64,000 nucleotides of DNA, from contig MGUA01000039.1 of the NCBI GenBank assembly GCA_001799735.1, positions 78,289-142,288 on the forward strand, written 5' to 3'. Both the position numbers and the translations under genes were made by a program. Within the stretch, counting starts at the first letter, position 1, and each line of letters opens with the position of its first letter. Positions 35,199-43,880 of the stretch are shown one piece after another. The notes beneath the pieces are model-generated. The model was given only the letters and a program-made list of their open reading frames with translations. It ran no database searches and was not told the DNA's origin. The stretch is from Elusimicrobia bacterium GWB2_63_22. GTDB taxonomy: Bacteria; Elusimicrobiota; Elusimicrobia; Elusimicrobiales; UBA9959.

Positions 35199-36374
35199 CT
35201 ATTTAAACCGCGCCCAGTCCAGCGCCTTCAGGCGCTTCAGGGCCTCGTCCAGCCTGGCGTCGGGCTCGGTCAGGGAGAACCGCACGTAGCCCTCGCCGTA
35301 CCGGCCGAAGCCCGAGCCCGGCGCCGTGAGGATGCTGGCTTTTCCCAGCATGAAGTAGACGGCCTCCAGCGAAGCGCAGTTCACCGGCGGCCTGGCCCAG
35401 ACGAAACAGCTGCCGCCCGGGCAGGTGAAGCGCCAGCCGCAGCTCCTCAGGACGGCGCAGAACTTGTCGGCCCGGCGCTTGAAGTGCTCGCGCACCGGCG
35501 GCACGATCTCCTCGTGGTGCTTCAGCCCGAACGCCACCGCGTTCTGTATGGCGTTGAAGGGGCCGGAGTCTATGTTCTCCTTGAGCTGGTTCAGCGCGCA
35601 GACCAATTTTGAGTTGCCCACCACCCAGCCGATGCGCCAGCCGGCCATGCAGTAGGTTTTGGAGGCGGAGTAGAACTCCACCGCCACGTCTCGCGCGCCC
35701 GGCGCCTGCAGTATGCTGGGGGCGGGCTTGCCGAAATACATGTCGCAGTAGGCCGCGTCCTGGGCGATGATCACCCCGTGCCGGCGGGCCCATTTCACCA
35801 GGTCCTTGTAGAAGGCCAGGGTCGCGCCGGCGCCGGTGGGGTTGTTGGGGTAGTTGAGGAAGAATAACTTTGTTTTGGCGAGCACCCTGGCCGGGATCTT
35901 CCCGAGGTCGGGCAGGAAGCCGTTCTTCTCTTCCAGCGGCACGTTGTGGATGCGCCCGCCGGAGAGGATGACGCCGGTCCGGTAGGTGGGGTAGGTGGGG
36001 TCCGGGACCAGGCAATAGTCGCCGGGGTTCATCACCACGAAAGGCAGGTGGGCGATGCCCTCCTTGGAGCCGATCAGAATGGAGATCTCGTCGTTGGGGT
36101 GGAACTTCAGCCCGTGCCGCCGCCCGTGCCAGGCGGCGATCTCCCTGCGCAGGTTCTCGTTGCCCTTGGTGTTGGGGTAGCGGTGGTTGGGAGCTTTCTT
36201 TATCTCCTGCAGGGCGCAGTTTACTATGCGCCTGTCGGTGGGGAGGTCCGGGTCGCCCACGGCCAGGCTGATGATGTCGCGGCCCTTGGCCCGCTCGGCC
36301 TTTTCCTTGCGGTACAGTTCCTCAAAAAGGAACGGCGGGAACGATTTCAGCTTGTCGCTCAGTTCTATTTTCAT
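35199..36374 (-). CDS. dapL: LL-diaminopimelate aminotransferase-like enzyme
   Basis: A 391-residue fold-type I aminotransferase. It begins DKLKSFPPFLFEELYRKEK and has AVGDPDLPTDR, NYPNNPTGAGATL, QDAAYCDMYF, the PLP lysine in YSASKTYCMAGWRIGW and the substrate Arg in GYVRFSLT. This pattern matches the DapL group, which makes LL-diaminopimelate directly from tetrahydrodipicolinate and glutamate; it would pair with DapA and DapF at 1-2.8 kb. An ordinary aspartate aminotransferase of the same branch cannot be fully excluded. It shares a terminator with the gene on the other strand. Confidence 0.8.
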   Translation of the reverse strand: MKIELSDKLKSFPPFLFEELYRKEKAERAKGRDIISLAVGDPDLPTDRRIVNCALQEIKKAPNHRYPNTKGNENLRREIAAWHGRRHGLKFHPNDEISILIGSKEGIAHLPFVVMNPGDYCLVPDPTYPTYRTGVILSGGRIHNVPLEEKNGFLPDLGKIPARVLAKTKLFFLNYPNNPTGAGATLAFYKDLVKWARRHGVIIAQDAAYCDMYFGKPAPSILQAPGARDVAVEFYSASKTYCMAGWRIGWVVGNSKLVCALNQLKENIDSGPFNAIQNAVAFGLKHHEEIVPPVREHFKRRADKFCAVLRSCGWRFTCPGGSCFVWARPPVNCASLEAVYFMLGKASILTAPGSGFGRYGEGYVRFSLTEPDARLDEALKRLKALDWARFK

Positions 36375-36387
36375 GGGTTCTCCGGTG

Positions 36388-37644
36388 CTACTGGCCGATG
36401 AGGCTCAGGGAAGGCAGGTACGTTACCAGGGCCAGCATGACCAGCAGGATCAGCAGGAAAGGGCCGGTGGCGCGGTAAAGGGTGGGCAGCTTCTTGTGAA
36501 AGCGCGAACTGGCCAGGAACAGGTTGAGGCCCAGCGGCGGCAGCATGTAGCCGATCTCCAGGTTCAGCAGGAAGATGACGCCCAGGTGCACCGGGTCTAT
36601 GCCGTACTGCATGGCCACCGGCACTATGATCGGCACGACGATAATTATCGCCGAGAAGATCTCGATCATGTTGATGACGAGCAGGAAGGCGTTGAGCAGG
36701 ATCAGGAAAACCACCTTGCTGGAGACGTAGGTGTGCAGCCAGGCGAAGATCTGGTCCGGGATCTGCGCGTCTATCAGGTAATTAGTGAAGCCGAGCGCGG
36801 TGCCCAGCACCATGAAGATGGCGCCGACGAGCAGCATGCTTTTTACCGCCACGCGGGGGATGTCCTTGAGGAGGTCCAGGTCCTTGTAGATGAAGACCTC
36901 CGTTATGATCACGTAGAAAGCCATTACGGAGGCGGCCTCGCTGGCGGTGAACAGGCCCTTGTAGATGCCGCCTATTATAAGGAAGGGCAGGGGCAGCTCC
37001 CAGGCGATCTCTTTAAGGGAACTTTTAAGCGCGCTCCGGGAGAAGGGGATGCTCTTTACCCCGGCTTTACGCGCGGTGAAGAAGGCGTAGACGGAAAGTG
37101 CCGCCAGCAGCAGCAGGCCCGGCAGCAGGCCGGCCTTGAAGAGGCGGTCTATATCTATCTTGGCCACGATGCCGTATAGGATGATGGGCAGGCTGGGCGG
37201 GAACAGCAGGCCCAGGCTGCCGGTGGTGGTGAGCAGGCCCAGGGTGAACTTTTCCGGGTAGCCCTGCTTGGAGAGCATCGGGTAGAGCAGGCCGCCCAAG
37301 GCTATGATGGTGACCCCGGAAGCGCCGGTGAAGGCCGTGAACAGCGCCGTGGTGAACAGCGCAACTATGGCCAGGCCGCCGGGCATGGTGCCGAACAGGG
37401 CCTCGGCCAGGTTGAGCATGCGGTGCGGGGCCTTGCTCTCGGCCAGGATATAGCCGGAGAAGGTGAAAAGGGGGATGGCGATCAGCGCCGGCAGCGAGGC
37501 CAGGCGCAGCATCTCCACTATTACGGCGGAGGAGTCTATGCCGGCCGCGACGAAAAGGAAGATGGCCCCGCCGCCGATAAGCGTGAAGACCGGCGAGCCC
37601 AGGAAGGCCAGCAGCAGGATCAGGGGGGCTATCAGGAAGCCCAT
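36388..37644 (-). CDS. dctM: TRAP transporter large permease
   Basis: A 418-residue membrane protein with about twelve segments, the sodium-driven channel of a TRAP transporter for organic acids. Typical DctM signatures are IPLFTFSGYILAES and FTGASGVTIIALGGLLYPML and the C-terminal INMIEIFSAIIIVVPIIVP. Start overlaps the small-permease stop by one base. The binding protein is not adjacent here but at 45720-46730, eight kilobases away, so the system appears split. It is 13 bases from the dapL gene. Confidence 0.9.
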   Translation of the reverse strand: MGFLIAPLILLLAFLGSPVFTLIGGGAIFLFVAAGIDSSAVIVEMLRLASLPALIAIPLFTFSGYILAESKAPHRMLNLAEALFGTMPGGLAIVALFTTALFTAFTGASGVTIIALGGLLYPMLSKQGYPEKFTLGLLTTTGSLGLLFPPSLPIILYGIVAKIDIDRLFKAGLLPGLLLLAALSVYAFFTARKAGVKSIPFSRSALKSSLKEIAWELPLPFLIIGGIYKGLFTASEAASVMAFYVIITEVFIYKDLDLLKDIPRVAVKSMLLVGAIFMVLGTALGFTNYLIDAQIPDQIFAWLHTYVSSKVVFLILLNAFLLVINMIEIFSAIIIVVPIIVPVAMQYGIDPVHLGVIFLLNLEIGYMLPPLGLNLFLASSRFHKKLPTLYRATGPFLLILLVMLALVTYLPSLSLIGQ

Positions 37645-38144
37645 CAGAACGGCCCCTCTTCGTGGTCCTTGGGCCGGAAGATGCCGATAAGGGTATGCAG
37701 GCCGATCAGGGCGAAGGAGGCGGGAATGATCATCTCGGCCCAGCCGCCCTTCACGCTCAGGTGGCCGATGTAGAAAGCCACCGAGCCGGCCGCGAACTCG
37801 TCGCGGATGAATTTGTAGGAGGCGTAGAACAGCAGCGCCGAGGCCAGGGCGGTGAACAGGGCCGCGAACACGTCCAGCGGGCGGTGCATGTATTTCGGGG
37901 CGAATTTAACGAAGGCCTCGAGCGCGAAATGGTGGGAGTAGCGCGCCGCCAGGGCCGCGCCTATAAGGCCGGACCAGAGCACCATGTGGCGCAGCAGCGG
38001 GTCCAGCCAGACTATGCCCGAATGAAAAAGAAGGCGCAGCAGCACCTGCATGAAGGAGAGGATCACCATGGAGAAGATGAGCCCCACCACCGCGGCTTTC
38101 TCGGTTTTGACCAGGTACTCCTCGGCCTTGAACAGAACTCTCAT
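37644..38144 (-). CDS. dctQ: TRAP transporter small permease
   Basis: A 166-residue protein with four membrane segments. The stretch GIVWLDPLLRHMVLWSGLIGAALAARYSHHFALEAF is diagnostic of DctQ, which joins the large permease to receive substrate from the periplasmic binding protein. It lies just upstream of dctM. AGGA-type ribosome site in front of the ATG. The neighbouring divergent gene is the metallopeptidase. Confidence 0.88.
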   Translation of the reverse strand: MRVLFKAEEYLVKTEKAAVVGLIFSMVILSFMQVLLRLLFHSGIVWLDPLLRHMVLWSGLIGAALAARYSHHFALEAFVKFAPKYMHRPLDVFAALFTALASALLFYASYKFIRDEFAAGSVAFYIGHLSVKGGWAEMIIPASFALIGLHTLIGIFRPKDHEEGPF

Positions 38145-38215
38145 GTTTTTATTATCCTAAATGCCCCGCCTGCACCGCAAGGCCATGCCAGTGCCGCAAC
38201 AGGGGCCCCGGACCC

Positions 38216-38244
38216 TTGACAACAGCAGGGACTCCTATTAAACT
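38216..38244 (+). promoter_or_regulatory. Promoter of the metallopeptidase operon
   Basis: TTGACA (38216-38221), 17-base spacer, TAAACT (38239-38244); ATG follows at 38294. Confidence 0.6.
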
Positions 38245-38293
38245 TTAACTACTTGGATATATATCGTCTTTGGAACAAGGCCGTCATCTAATT

Positions 38294-40204
38294 ATGAAGA
38301 GAACCCTGATCTTGCTGCTGCTTCTAGTCGTATCCGCGCCTTCCGGGGCCCGTGCGGACCAGTTGTCCGCGGCGGACACCCAGGTGGTCCAGGACTGCAT
38401 CGACAACGTCAACCCCGACAAAGGCACCCTCTCCCCGAAAAAAGCCGACGAGTGCGTAGACAAGTTCAACGAGGACAGCGGGGCGCTCCTGGACAGGGCC
38501 TCCGCCGACTTTCCGCAGATGGCCGTGGAGGCCGCGGCGCGCAACAACGCCCTCAGCGACCTGCGGGACATAATAGCCAAATACGACGGACGGCCCATGG
38601 CCCTCGCTCTTACCCGCGTGCTGCAGGAGCGGAAGGTCCTGCCGCAGATGCGCCTGGGACCGAAACCGGAGTCCCTCAACGACTGGGTGGCCAGACACCT
38701 GTCCTCCAGGGTCACGCCATTCAAGTCCGGCATCCGCAGCTGGGACACCCTCGGGAATATCCGGATCCAGGCAATGAAGACCCAGACCGAGGCCTCCTGG
38801 GCCGAACTGGTGCCGGCGGACAGGGAGAACTCCAATACAGACCGTTACAAGGTCCTCTATTTTCTGGCGCGGGAGAAGACCGAGGAACTCCTGAAAACCG
38901 CCCAGGTCGCGGCCAAGAAGAAAGGCTCTGCCGCCGCCTATGCGCCCCTGGTCCAGGTCCTTAAGGAGGACCTCGCCGTCTTCAACGACAAACCCCGCAT
39001 CGCAAAGCTGGACAAGTTCATGGAGGACTTAGGGGCGGGCGAGGCCGCCGCCGACAAGCCGGCAGCCCCCACCGCGGCCGACAAGAAAACCGGGGAAGTA
39101 CTGGACGCCGCCAACAGGCTAAAGGGTGCCGCCGGCAAGGAAGACGCGTTCCTTGCGCGCACTTTCGACAAGGCCAAGGAGGGTGCCGGGGACGCCGACG
39201 GCGGCGTGGGCATAGGCGGCGGTTCCAAGTTCACGCCCGTGCCGATCACGGAAGCGCAGGCCGCGCAGCTCGGCCCGAAGATGGGCGAAGTAAAGAACGG
39301 CAAGATGACCGGCGCGCTGGCGGAAGAGATGCGCGGCACCAAGGCCGGCGACGAGATCATCGCCTTCTTCGAGGACCCCAAGATTGCTAAGACGGGGGCC
39401 AATAGCCTGAACCTCAAGTTCGTGAAGGGCTCCGAGGCCGACGGCACCGACACCGCGCTCGGCTGGTACAGCAGCGACGACAAGGTCACGAGGATCAACA
39501 CCGACGTGGTGGACAAGTTCTGCGCCTCCCGCAAGATCACTCCGGAGCAGCTGCTCAAGGACGACGCGGCCATGCGCGACCTGGCCACGTATGTAGCCCC
39601 GACCTTCGTGCACGAAAGCGCGCACCACCGGCAGGACGCGTGGAACACCTCCAAAGGTTTCAACTTCCTGCGCTGGACCGACCCCGCGACCGGCAAGGTG
39701 GACAAGTTCTCTCCCTACCAGATGGAGATGGAGGCTGAGGCTTTCGGCATGAACGGCGCCTTCACCGCGGAGAAGGCGCAGAAGCAGGGCCTCACCTATC
39801 TTAAGAAGCTGGACCCGATAGACCGCGACGACGCCGAGCGTTACCTGGAGGACGGCGTGGACGGCCTGCGCAGGCAGTACCACGGCGACAGCTATACCCA
39901 GATCGACTCCATAAAGGGCGAGGCCGCCAGGCAGCTGAGCAACGCGTCCTACACCGCTTCCCGGGTTCAGACCCTCGCGGCCAAGGCCCAGCAGAAGGGC
40001 GTCGGCCTTACTCCGGAGGAACAGCAGGAACTGGGAGAAGGCCGCCAGGCCCTGAAGACCCGCTTTAAGTGGTATGTGGACACGCTCGCCAAGTCCAAGA
40101 CCGATGAACGCAAACTGCTCGGCTGGCGCGACAGCATAGACCCGGAGGGCAAGGTGCTCTCCACCATCAAGATCTCGCTGCTGCCGGGTCAGGGGGACGA
40201 ATGA
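38294..40204 (+). CDS. Exported zincin metallopeptidase, unassigned family
   Basis: A 636-residue protein with a signal peptide (residues 1-21, cut after ARA). The zinc motif HESAHH is at residues 440-445 (HExxH) and a likely third ligand lies in EMEAEAF (Glu480 or Glu482), the spacing of gluzincins. The N-terminal 400 residues are largely helical, with no recognisable domain, and contain an Ala/Lys-rich linker. The C-terminal 130 residues are helical with QLSNASYTASRVQTL. I know no named family with this layout. Start chosen at the ATG that begins the signal peptide. It overlaps the next gene by four bases, so the two exported proteins downstream are co-expressed. Confidence 0.7.
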   Translation: MKRTLILLLLLVVSAPSGARADQLSAADTQVVQDCIDNVNPDKGTLSPKKADECVDKFNEDSGALLDRASADFPQMAVEAAARNNALSDLRDIIAKYDGRPMALALTRVLQERKVLPQMRLGPKPESLNDWVARHLSSRVTPFKSGIRSWDTLGNIRIQAMKTQTEASWAELVPADRENSNTDRYKVLYFLAREKTEELLKTAQVAAKKKGSAAAYAPLVQVLKEDLAVFNDKPRIAKLDKFMEDLGAGEAAADKPAAPTAADKKTGEVLDAANRLKGAAGKEDAFLARTFDKAKEGAGDADGGVGIGGGSKFTPVPITEAQAAQLGPKMGEVKNGKMTGALAEEMRGTKAGDEIIAFFEDPKIAKTGANSLNLKFVKGSEADGTDTALGWYSSDDKVTRINTDVVDKFCASRKITPEQLLKDDAAMRDLATYVAPTFVHESAHHRQDAWNTSKGFNFLRWTDPATGKVDKFSPYQMEMEAEAFGMNGAFTAEKAQKQGLTYLKKLDPIDRDDAERYLEDGVDGLRRQYHGDSYTQIDSIKGEAARQLSNASYTASRVQTLAAKAQQKGVGLTPEEQQELGEGRQALKTRFKWYVDTLAKSKTDERKLLGWRDSIDPEGKVLSTIKISLLPGQGDE

Positions 40205-40800
40205 TGACGCGCAGGAACTTCCTTTTTTATGCTATGTTCTGTCTTATGACGGCTTCAGCGGCTTGCGCCGGCAACACGCCGGCACCAGGTGACAAAAAGG
40301 TGCACAGGGAAGGGAACTTCTTCGCGGCGGTACTGCCGGAGGGCTGGACCATCGTCCCGGCTTCCGGCCTGGGCCTCAGCCCCGAGGAGAAGAAGGTGTA
40401 CGGGGTGTCGCTATCCGGGCCTTCCGACGGCTTGGCCTCCGCGCCGCTGATCTCGGCCCACTATTACGCCCCGGACAACCTGATGGACAAGAACCCCGAG
40501 AAGTATATCCGCGTGCACTCCCTGCCGGAGGGAGCCAAGCCCGCCGCCATGCCGGCCCCGCCGAAGGTTCCCGGAGCCAAGGTAGGGGGCCGCAAGGCCA
40601 GGCTCTTCGTTAACATCACCCACGAGCGCGGCGCGGACCGGACCATAGGCGGTGGCGCCGAGATCTGGGAAGGCTTCGCGGTGATACCGCTGAAGAAAGG
40701 CTATTACGCGCTGAGATATTCCGCGCCCGCCGCGAAATACACGCAATTCCTGCCGGTCTTCGAGGCGTTCGTAGCCTCGTTCAAGCCGCTGATGAAGTAG
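40201..40800 (+). CDS. Exported protein, DcrB/PsbP-like, paralogue 1
   Basis: A 199-residue protein with a signal peptide ending near residue 24. The mature part has the pattern FFAAVLPEGWTIVPA, GLGLSPEEKKVYGV, ISAHYYAPDNLMDKNPEKYIRVHS and a C-terminal VFEAFVASFKPL, which resembles the DcrB/PsbP fold of small beta-rich exported proteins. It is clearly related to the next gene. It overlaps the metallopeptidase stop and may be its substrate, inhibitor or partner; this is inference. Confidence 0.62.
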   Translation: MMTRRNFLFYAMFCLMTASAACAGNTPAPGDKKVHREGNFFAAVLPEGWTIVPASGLGLSPEEKKVYGVSLSGPSDGLASAPLISAHYYAPDNLMDKNPEKYIRVHSLPEGAKPAAMPAPPKVPGAKVGGRKARLFVNITHERGADRTIGGGAEIWEGFAVIPLKKGYYALRYSAPAAKYTQFLPVFEAFVASFKPLMK

Positions 40801-40828
40801 GCCGTACGGCCCAAAAAGGTTCACTGTG

Positions 40829-41392
40829 ATGCTCAAATGGATCCCTCTGATGCTGCTCTCCTGCGCGTGGCCCTGCGCCGCAGCCCAGTCCCAGCTCTAC
40901 ACCGTCAATAACGCCTTCACCGTTACCCTGCCTGCCGGCTGGGCCCGCGAGGCCGAGCCTTACGGGCTTAGCGACAGAGAGAAGCGGGTGTACGGGGCTG
41001 ATTTCCTGTCCCCGGGGGGCGCGGAGTTCCCGGCGCGCATCTCGGTGGATTACTACACACCGGGCAACCTTGAGAGCGGCACCTACGAGAAATACATCAG
41101 GCGGCACTCTAAACCTCCGCTGGGCGCCGCCCTGGACGGCAAGGTCTACGGACCGGTAAAGAGCGGCCGGGCCGGCAACTACTACGCCAAGGTGTTCGAC
41201 CGGAAGACCTTCCAGTTCGTTCCGCCCAGGTCGCTTAAGGCGAAGAAGGTGTTCTTCTACGAGAAGTTCTACGTGGTGACCGTAAGGCAGGGTTTCTACG
41301 TGCTGCGCCTTACCGCTCCCTTGACTACGGCCAAAGCCGCGGTCAAGATGTTCGACGCGGTCGCCGCCTCTTTCATCCCGCTGGCCCGCTAG
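40829..41392 (+). CDS. Exported protein, DcrB/PsbP-like, paralogue 2
   Basis: A 187-residue exported protein with a signal peptide (residues 1-19). It shares with its neighbour the order FTVTLPAGW, GLSDREKRVYGADFL, ISVDYYTPGNL, YEKYIRRHS and the C-terminal FDAVAASFIPLA, so the two arose by duplication. Residues 100-140 differ. A GTG three bases upstream could also start it. It is 28 bases after the first paralogue and ends the metallopeptidase operon. Confidence 0.62.
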   Translation: MLKWIPLMLLSCAWPCAAAQSQLYTVNNAFTVTLPAGWAREAEPYGLSDREKRVYGADFLSPGGAEFPARISVDYYTPGNLESGTYEKYIRRHSKPPLGAALDGKVYGPVKSGRAGNYYAKVFDRKTFQFVPPRSLKAKKVFFYEKFYVVTVRQGFYVLRLTAPLTTAKAAVKMFDAVAASFIPLAR

Positions 41393-41505
41393 CCGCAGCG
41401 GACGGACCTGCTGATGGAAGCCGTGAAGAACGGCCTGACCAGGAAACAAGAATCCTTTAAGAGGTGCTACGGAACAGGGAGGCGGGAGTTTCCCTGATTC
41501 TTTTG

Positions 41506-41511
41506 TATTAT
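41506..41511 (+). promoter_or_regulatory. -10 box of the ferritin gene
   Basis: TATTAT, 33 bases before the ATG at 41544; a GGAGG ribosome site is at 41532-41536. Confidence 0.45.
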
Positions 41512-41543
41512 AAGGGCAGGATTTAGTTACGGAGGAAACCTTA

Positions 41544-42074
41544 ATGAAGATAAATAAAAAAGTTGAAGACGCTATCAACAAGCAGGTCAACGCCGAAATT
41601 TACTCGGCCTACCTCTACCTCGGCATGTCGTCGCGCTGCGCCGAGACCAACCTGAAAGGCATGGCCAACTGGTTCTACGTGCAGGCCCAGGAAGAGATGA
41701 CCCACGCCATGAAGTTCTACCGCTTCGTGCTCGAGCGCGGCGGGCACCCCGTGCTGCCCGCCATAGAGGGCGTGCGCAGCGACTGGAAAAGCCCGCTGGA
41801 AATGTTCGAGGCCGCCTACGAGCACGAGCAGAAGGTGACCGTGCTGATCAGCAACATCATGGACATAGCCCTGGCCGAGCGCGACCACGCCACCGCCAGC
41901 ATGCTCAACTGGTTCATAGACGAGCAGGTGGAGGAGGAGGCCAACGCCTCCGAGATCGTGGAGAAGCTCAAGCTTATCGGCGACTCCAGGGAAGGCCTGT
42001 TCATGCAGGACAAGGAACTTTCCACGCGCGTTTTTGTGGACAGCACCCAGCCCGCCGGCGGCGCGCAGGCTTAA
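41544..42074 (+). CDS. ftnA: Ferritin
   Basis: A 176-residue iron-storage protein with four helices. Ferroxidase ligands are visible: Glu in VNAEIYSAYLYL, Glu/His in AQEEMTHAMKFY, and Glu in FIDEQVEEEANA, with the DIALAERDHATA helix between. No haem-binding Met of bacterioferritin is evident, so non-haem FtnA is preferred. It has its own promoter, ribosome site and terminator. Confidence 0.93.
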   Translation: MKINKKVEDAINKQVNAEIYSAYLYLGMSSRCAETNLKGMANWFYVQAQEEMTHAMKFYRFVLERGGHPVLPAIEGVRSDWKSPLEMFEAAYEHEQKVTVLISNIMDIALAERDHATASMLNWFIDEQVEEEANASEIVEKLKLIGDSREGLFMQDKELSTRVFVDSTQPAGGAQA

Positions 42075-42083
42075 ACGGTATCC

Positions 42084-42118
42084 GGCGGGCCGTCTTAAAG
42101 GGCGGCCCGCCTTTTTTT
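42084..42118 (+). terminator. Intrinsic terminator after ferritin
   Basis: Stem GGCGGGCCG/CGGCCCGCC (42084-42092, 42103-42111) followed by seven T. Confidence 0.88.
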
Positions 42119-42132
42119 ACCCAGGGAGACAT

Positions 42133-43806
42133 ATGCCTACCGATATAGAGATAGCCCGCACCATAAAGCTCAAGCCCGTAAAGGATATAGCCGCCGGCCT
42201 CGGCGTGGCCGAGGACGACCTGCACCTTTTCGGCCGGTACAAGGCCAAGCTGCCGCACAAGCTGATAGACCTGGAGAAGGCCAGGAAGAGCCGGCTGGTA
42301 CTGGTTTCGGCCATCTCCCCGACCCCGGCCGGAGAGGGGAAGACCACCGTCTCCATCGGCCTGACCCTCGGTCTCAACCGGATAGGAAAAAAGACCACCG
42401 TGGTGCTGCGCGAGCCCTCCCTGGGCCCGGTGTTCGGCATAAAGGGCGGGGCCACCGGCGGCGGGTATTCCCAGGTGCTGCCGATGGAGGACATCAACCT
42501 GCACTTCACCGGCGACTTCGCGGCCATAGAGAAGGCGCATAACCTGCTGTCGGCCATCATCGACAACAATATCCAGAACAAGAAGAACAACCTCGGCCTG
42601 GACCCGCGCACCGTCACCTGGAAGCGCGTGATGGACATGAACGACCGCTCGCTGCGCAAGATCATCGTGGGCCTGGGCGGCACCATGAGCGGCGTGCCGC
42701 GGGAGACCGGCTTCGACATCGTGGCGGCCTCGGAAGTGATGGCCATCTTCTGCCTGTCCAACGACCTGCAGCACCTCAAAGAGAAGCTGGGCAACATCTT
42801 CGTAGGCTACACCTACGACCGCAAGCCCGTCTACGCCCGCGACCTCAAGGCCAACGGCGCCATGGCCGCCCTGCTCAAAGACGCGCTGATGCCCAACCTG
42901 GTGCAGACCAGCGAGGGCACCCCGGCCATAATCCACGGCGGGCCCTTCGCCAATATCGCCCACGGCTGCAACTCCATCATCGCCACCCGCATGGGCCTCT
43001 CCCTGTCGGACTACGTGGTGACCGAGGCGGGCTTCGCCTTCGAACTCGGCGCCGAAAAATTCCTGGACATCAAGTGCCGCTACGCAGGTCTCTGCCCCAG
43101 CGCGGCCGTGCTGGTGGCCACCGTGCGCGCGCTCAAGTACCACGGCGGCGTGGGCCTTAAAGAACTGGGTAAGCCGGACCCGGCCGCGGTAGAGCGCGGC
43201 CTGGAGAACCTGGAGAAGCACGTGGAGAATATGAAGCAGTTCGAGCTCTCCCCGGTGATAGCGCTGAATAAATTCACTTCTGATACCGAGGAAGAGATAG
43301 CGGTAGTTAAGGCCAAATGCGCGAAACTAGGCGTGCCGATGGCCGTGGCCGACGTCTGGGGCCAGGGCGGCGCCGGCGCGGTGGAGCTGGCCGGGCTGGT
43401 GGCCAAAGCCGTAGAGGACAACAAGACCTGCGGCTTCAAGCCGGTCTACGAATGGGAGTGGCCCGTAGAGAAGAAGATAGAGGCCATAGCCGGCAAGATG
43501 TACGGGGCGCGGCACATAGACTACACGGCCAAGGCTAAAAAGGACCTGGAAAAGATAAACGCCCTGGGGCTCGATAAACTGCCGGTCTGCATAGCCAAGA
43601 CGCAGAAGTCTCTGTCCGACAATCCCGACCTGATCGGCCGCCCGAAGGACTTTGTGGTGACGGTGCGCGAGATAGAGATCGCCTCCGGCGCCGGGTTCAT
43701 TATCCCGATCACCGGCGACATCATGCGCATGCCGGGCCTGCCCGAGCACCCGGCCTCGGAGAACATAGACATAGACGCGCAGGGGAATATCACCGGCCTG
43801 TTCTAA
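42133..43806 (+). CDS. fhs: Formate-tetrahydrofolate ligase
   Basis: A 557-residue enzyme that activates formate with ATP to 10-formyl-tetrahydrofolate, for one-carbon metabolism or the Wood-Ljungdahl methyl branch. The P-loop TPAGEGKTT is at residues 64-72, with FGIKGGATGGGYSQVLPMED and NLHFTGDFAAI after it. Length equals the family norm. The ATG at 42133 has AGGGAG before it, just after the ferritin terminator; an upstream extension would run into the terminator. No other Wood-Ljungdahl genes are in the window. Confidence 0.96.
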   Translation: MPTDIEIARTIKLKPVKDIAAGLGVAEDDLHLFGRYKAKLPHKLIDLEKARKSRLVLVSAISPTPAGEGKTTVSIGLTLGLNRIGKKTTVVLREPSLGPVFGIKGGATGGGYSQVLPMEDINLHFTGDFAAIEKAHNLLSAIIDNNIQNKKNNLGLDPRTVTWKRVMDMNDRSLRKIIVGLGGTMSGVPRETGFDIVAASEVMAIFCLSNDLQHLKEKLGNIFVGYTYDRKPVYARDLKANGAMAALLKDALMPNLVQTSEGTPAIIHGGPFANIAHGCNSIIATRMGLSLSDYVVTEAGFAFELGAEKFLDIKCRYAGLCPSAAVLVATVRALKYHGGVGLKELGKPDPAAVERGLENLEKHVENMKQFELSPVIALNKFTSDTEEEIAVVKAKCAKLGVPMAVADVWGQGGAGAVELAGLVAKAVEDNKTCGFKPVYEWEWPVEKKIEAIAGKMYGARHIDYTAKAKKDLEKINALGLDKLPVCIAKTQKSLSDNPDLIGRPKDFVVTVREIEIASGAGFIIPITGDIMRMPGLPEHPASENIDIDAQGNITGLF

Positions 43807-43845
43807 CAGCGCCGCGGGGAAGAACCGCAGTCTCAGGGGAAACAA

Positions 43846-43880
43846 GGCCGCCCGGCTTAACCGCGGGCGGCCTTCTTTTT
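43846..43880 (+). terminator. Intrinsic terminator after fhs
   Basis: Stem GGCCGCCCG/CGGGCGGCC with the tail TTCTTTTT. It overlaps the 3-prime end of the leftward gene at 43857. Confidence 0.8.

Noticed and set aside
42034-42132. Longer N-terminus for fhs
   Set aside because: It would overlap the ferritin gene and its terminator; the ATG at 42133 has a ribosome site and gives the usual family length.
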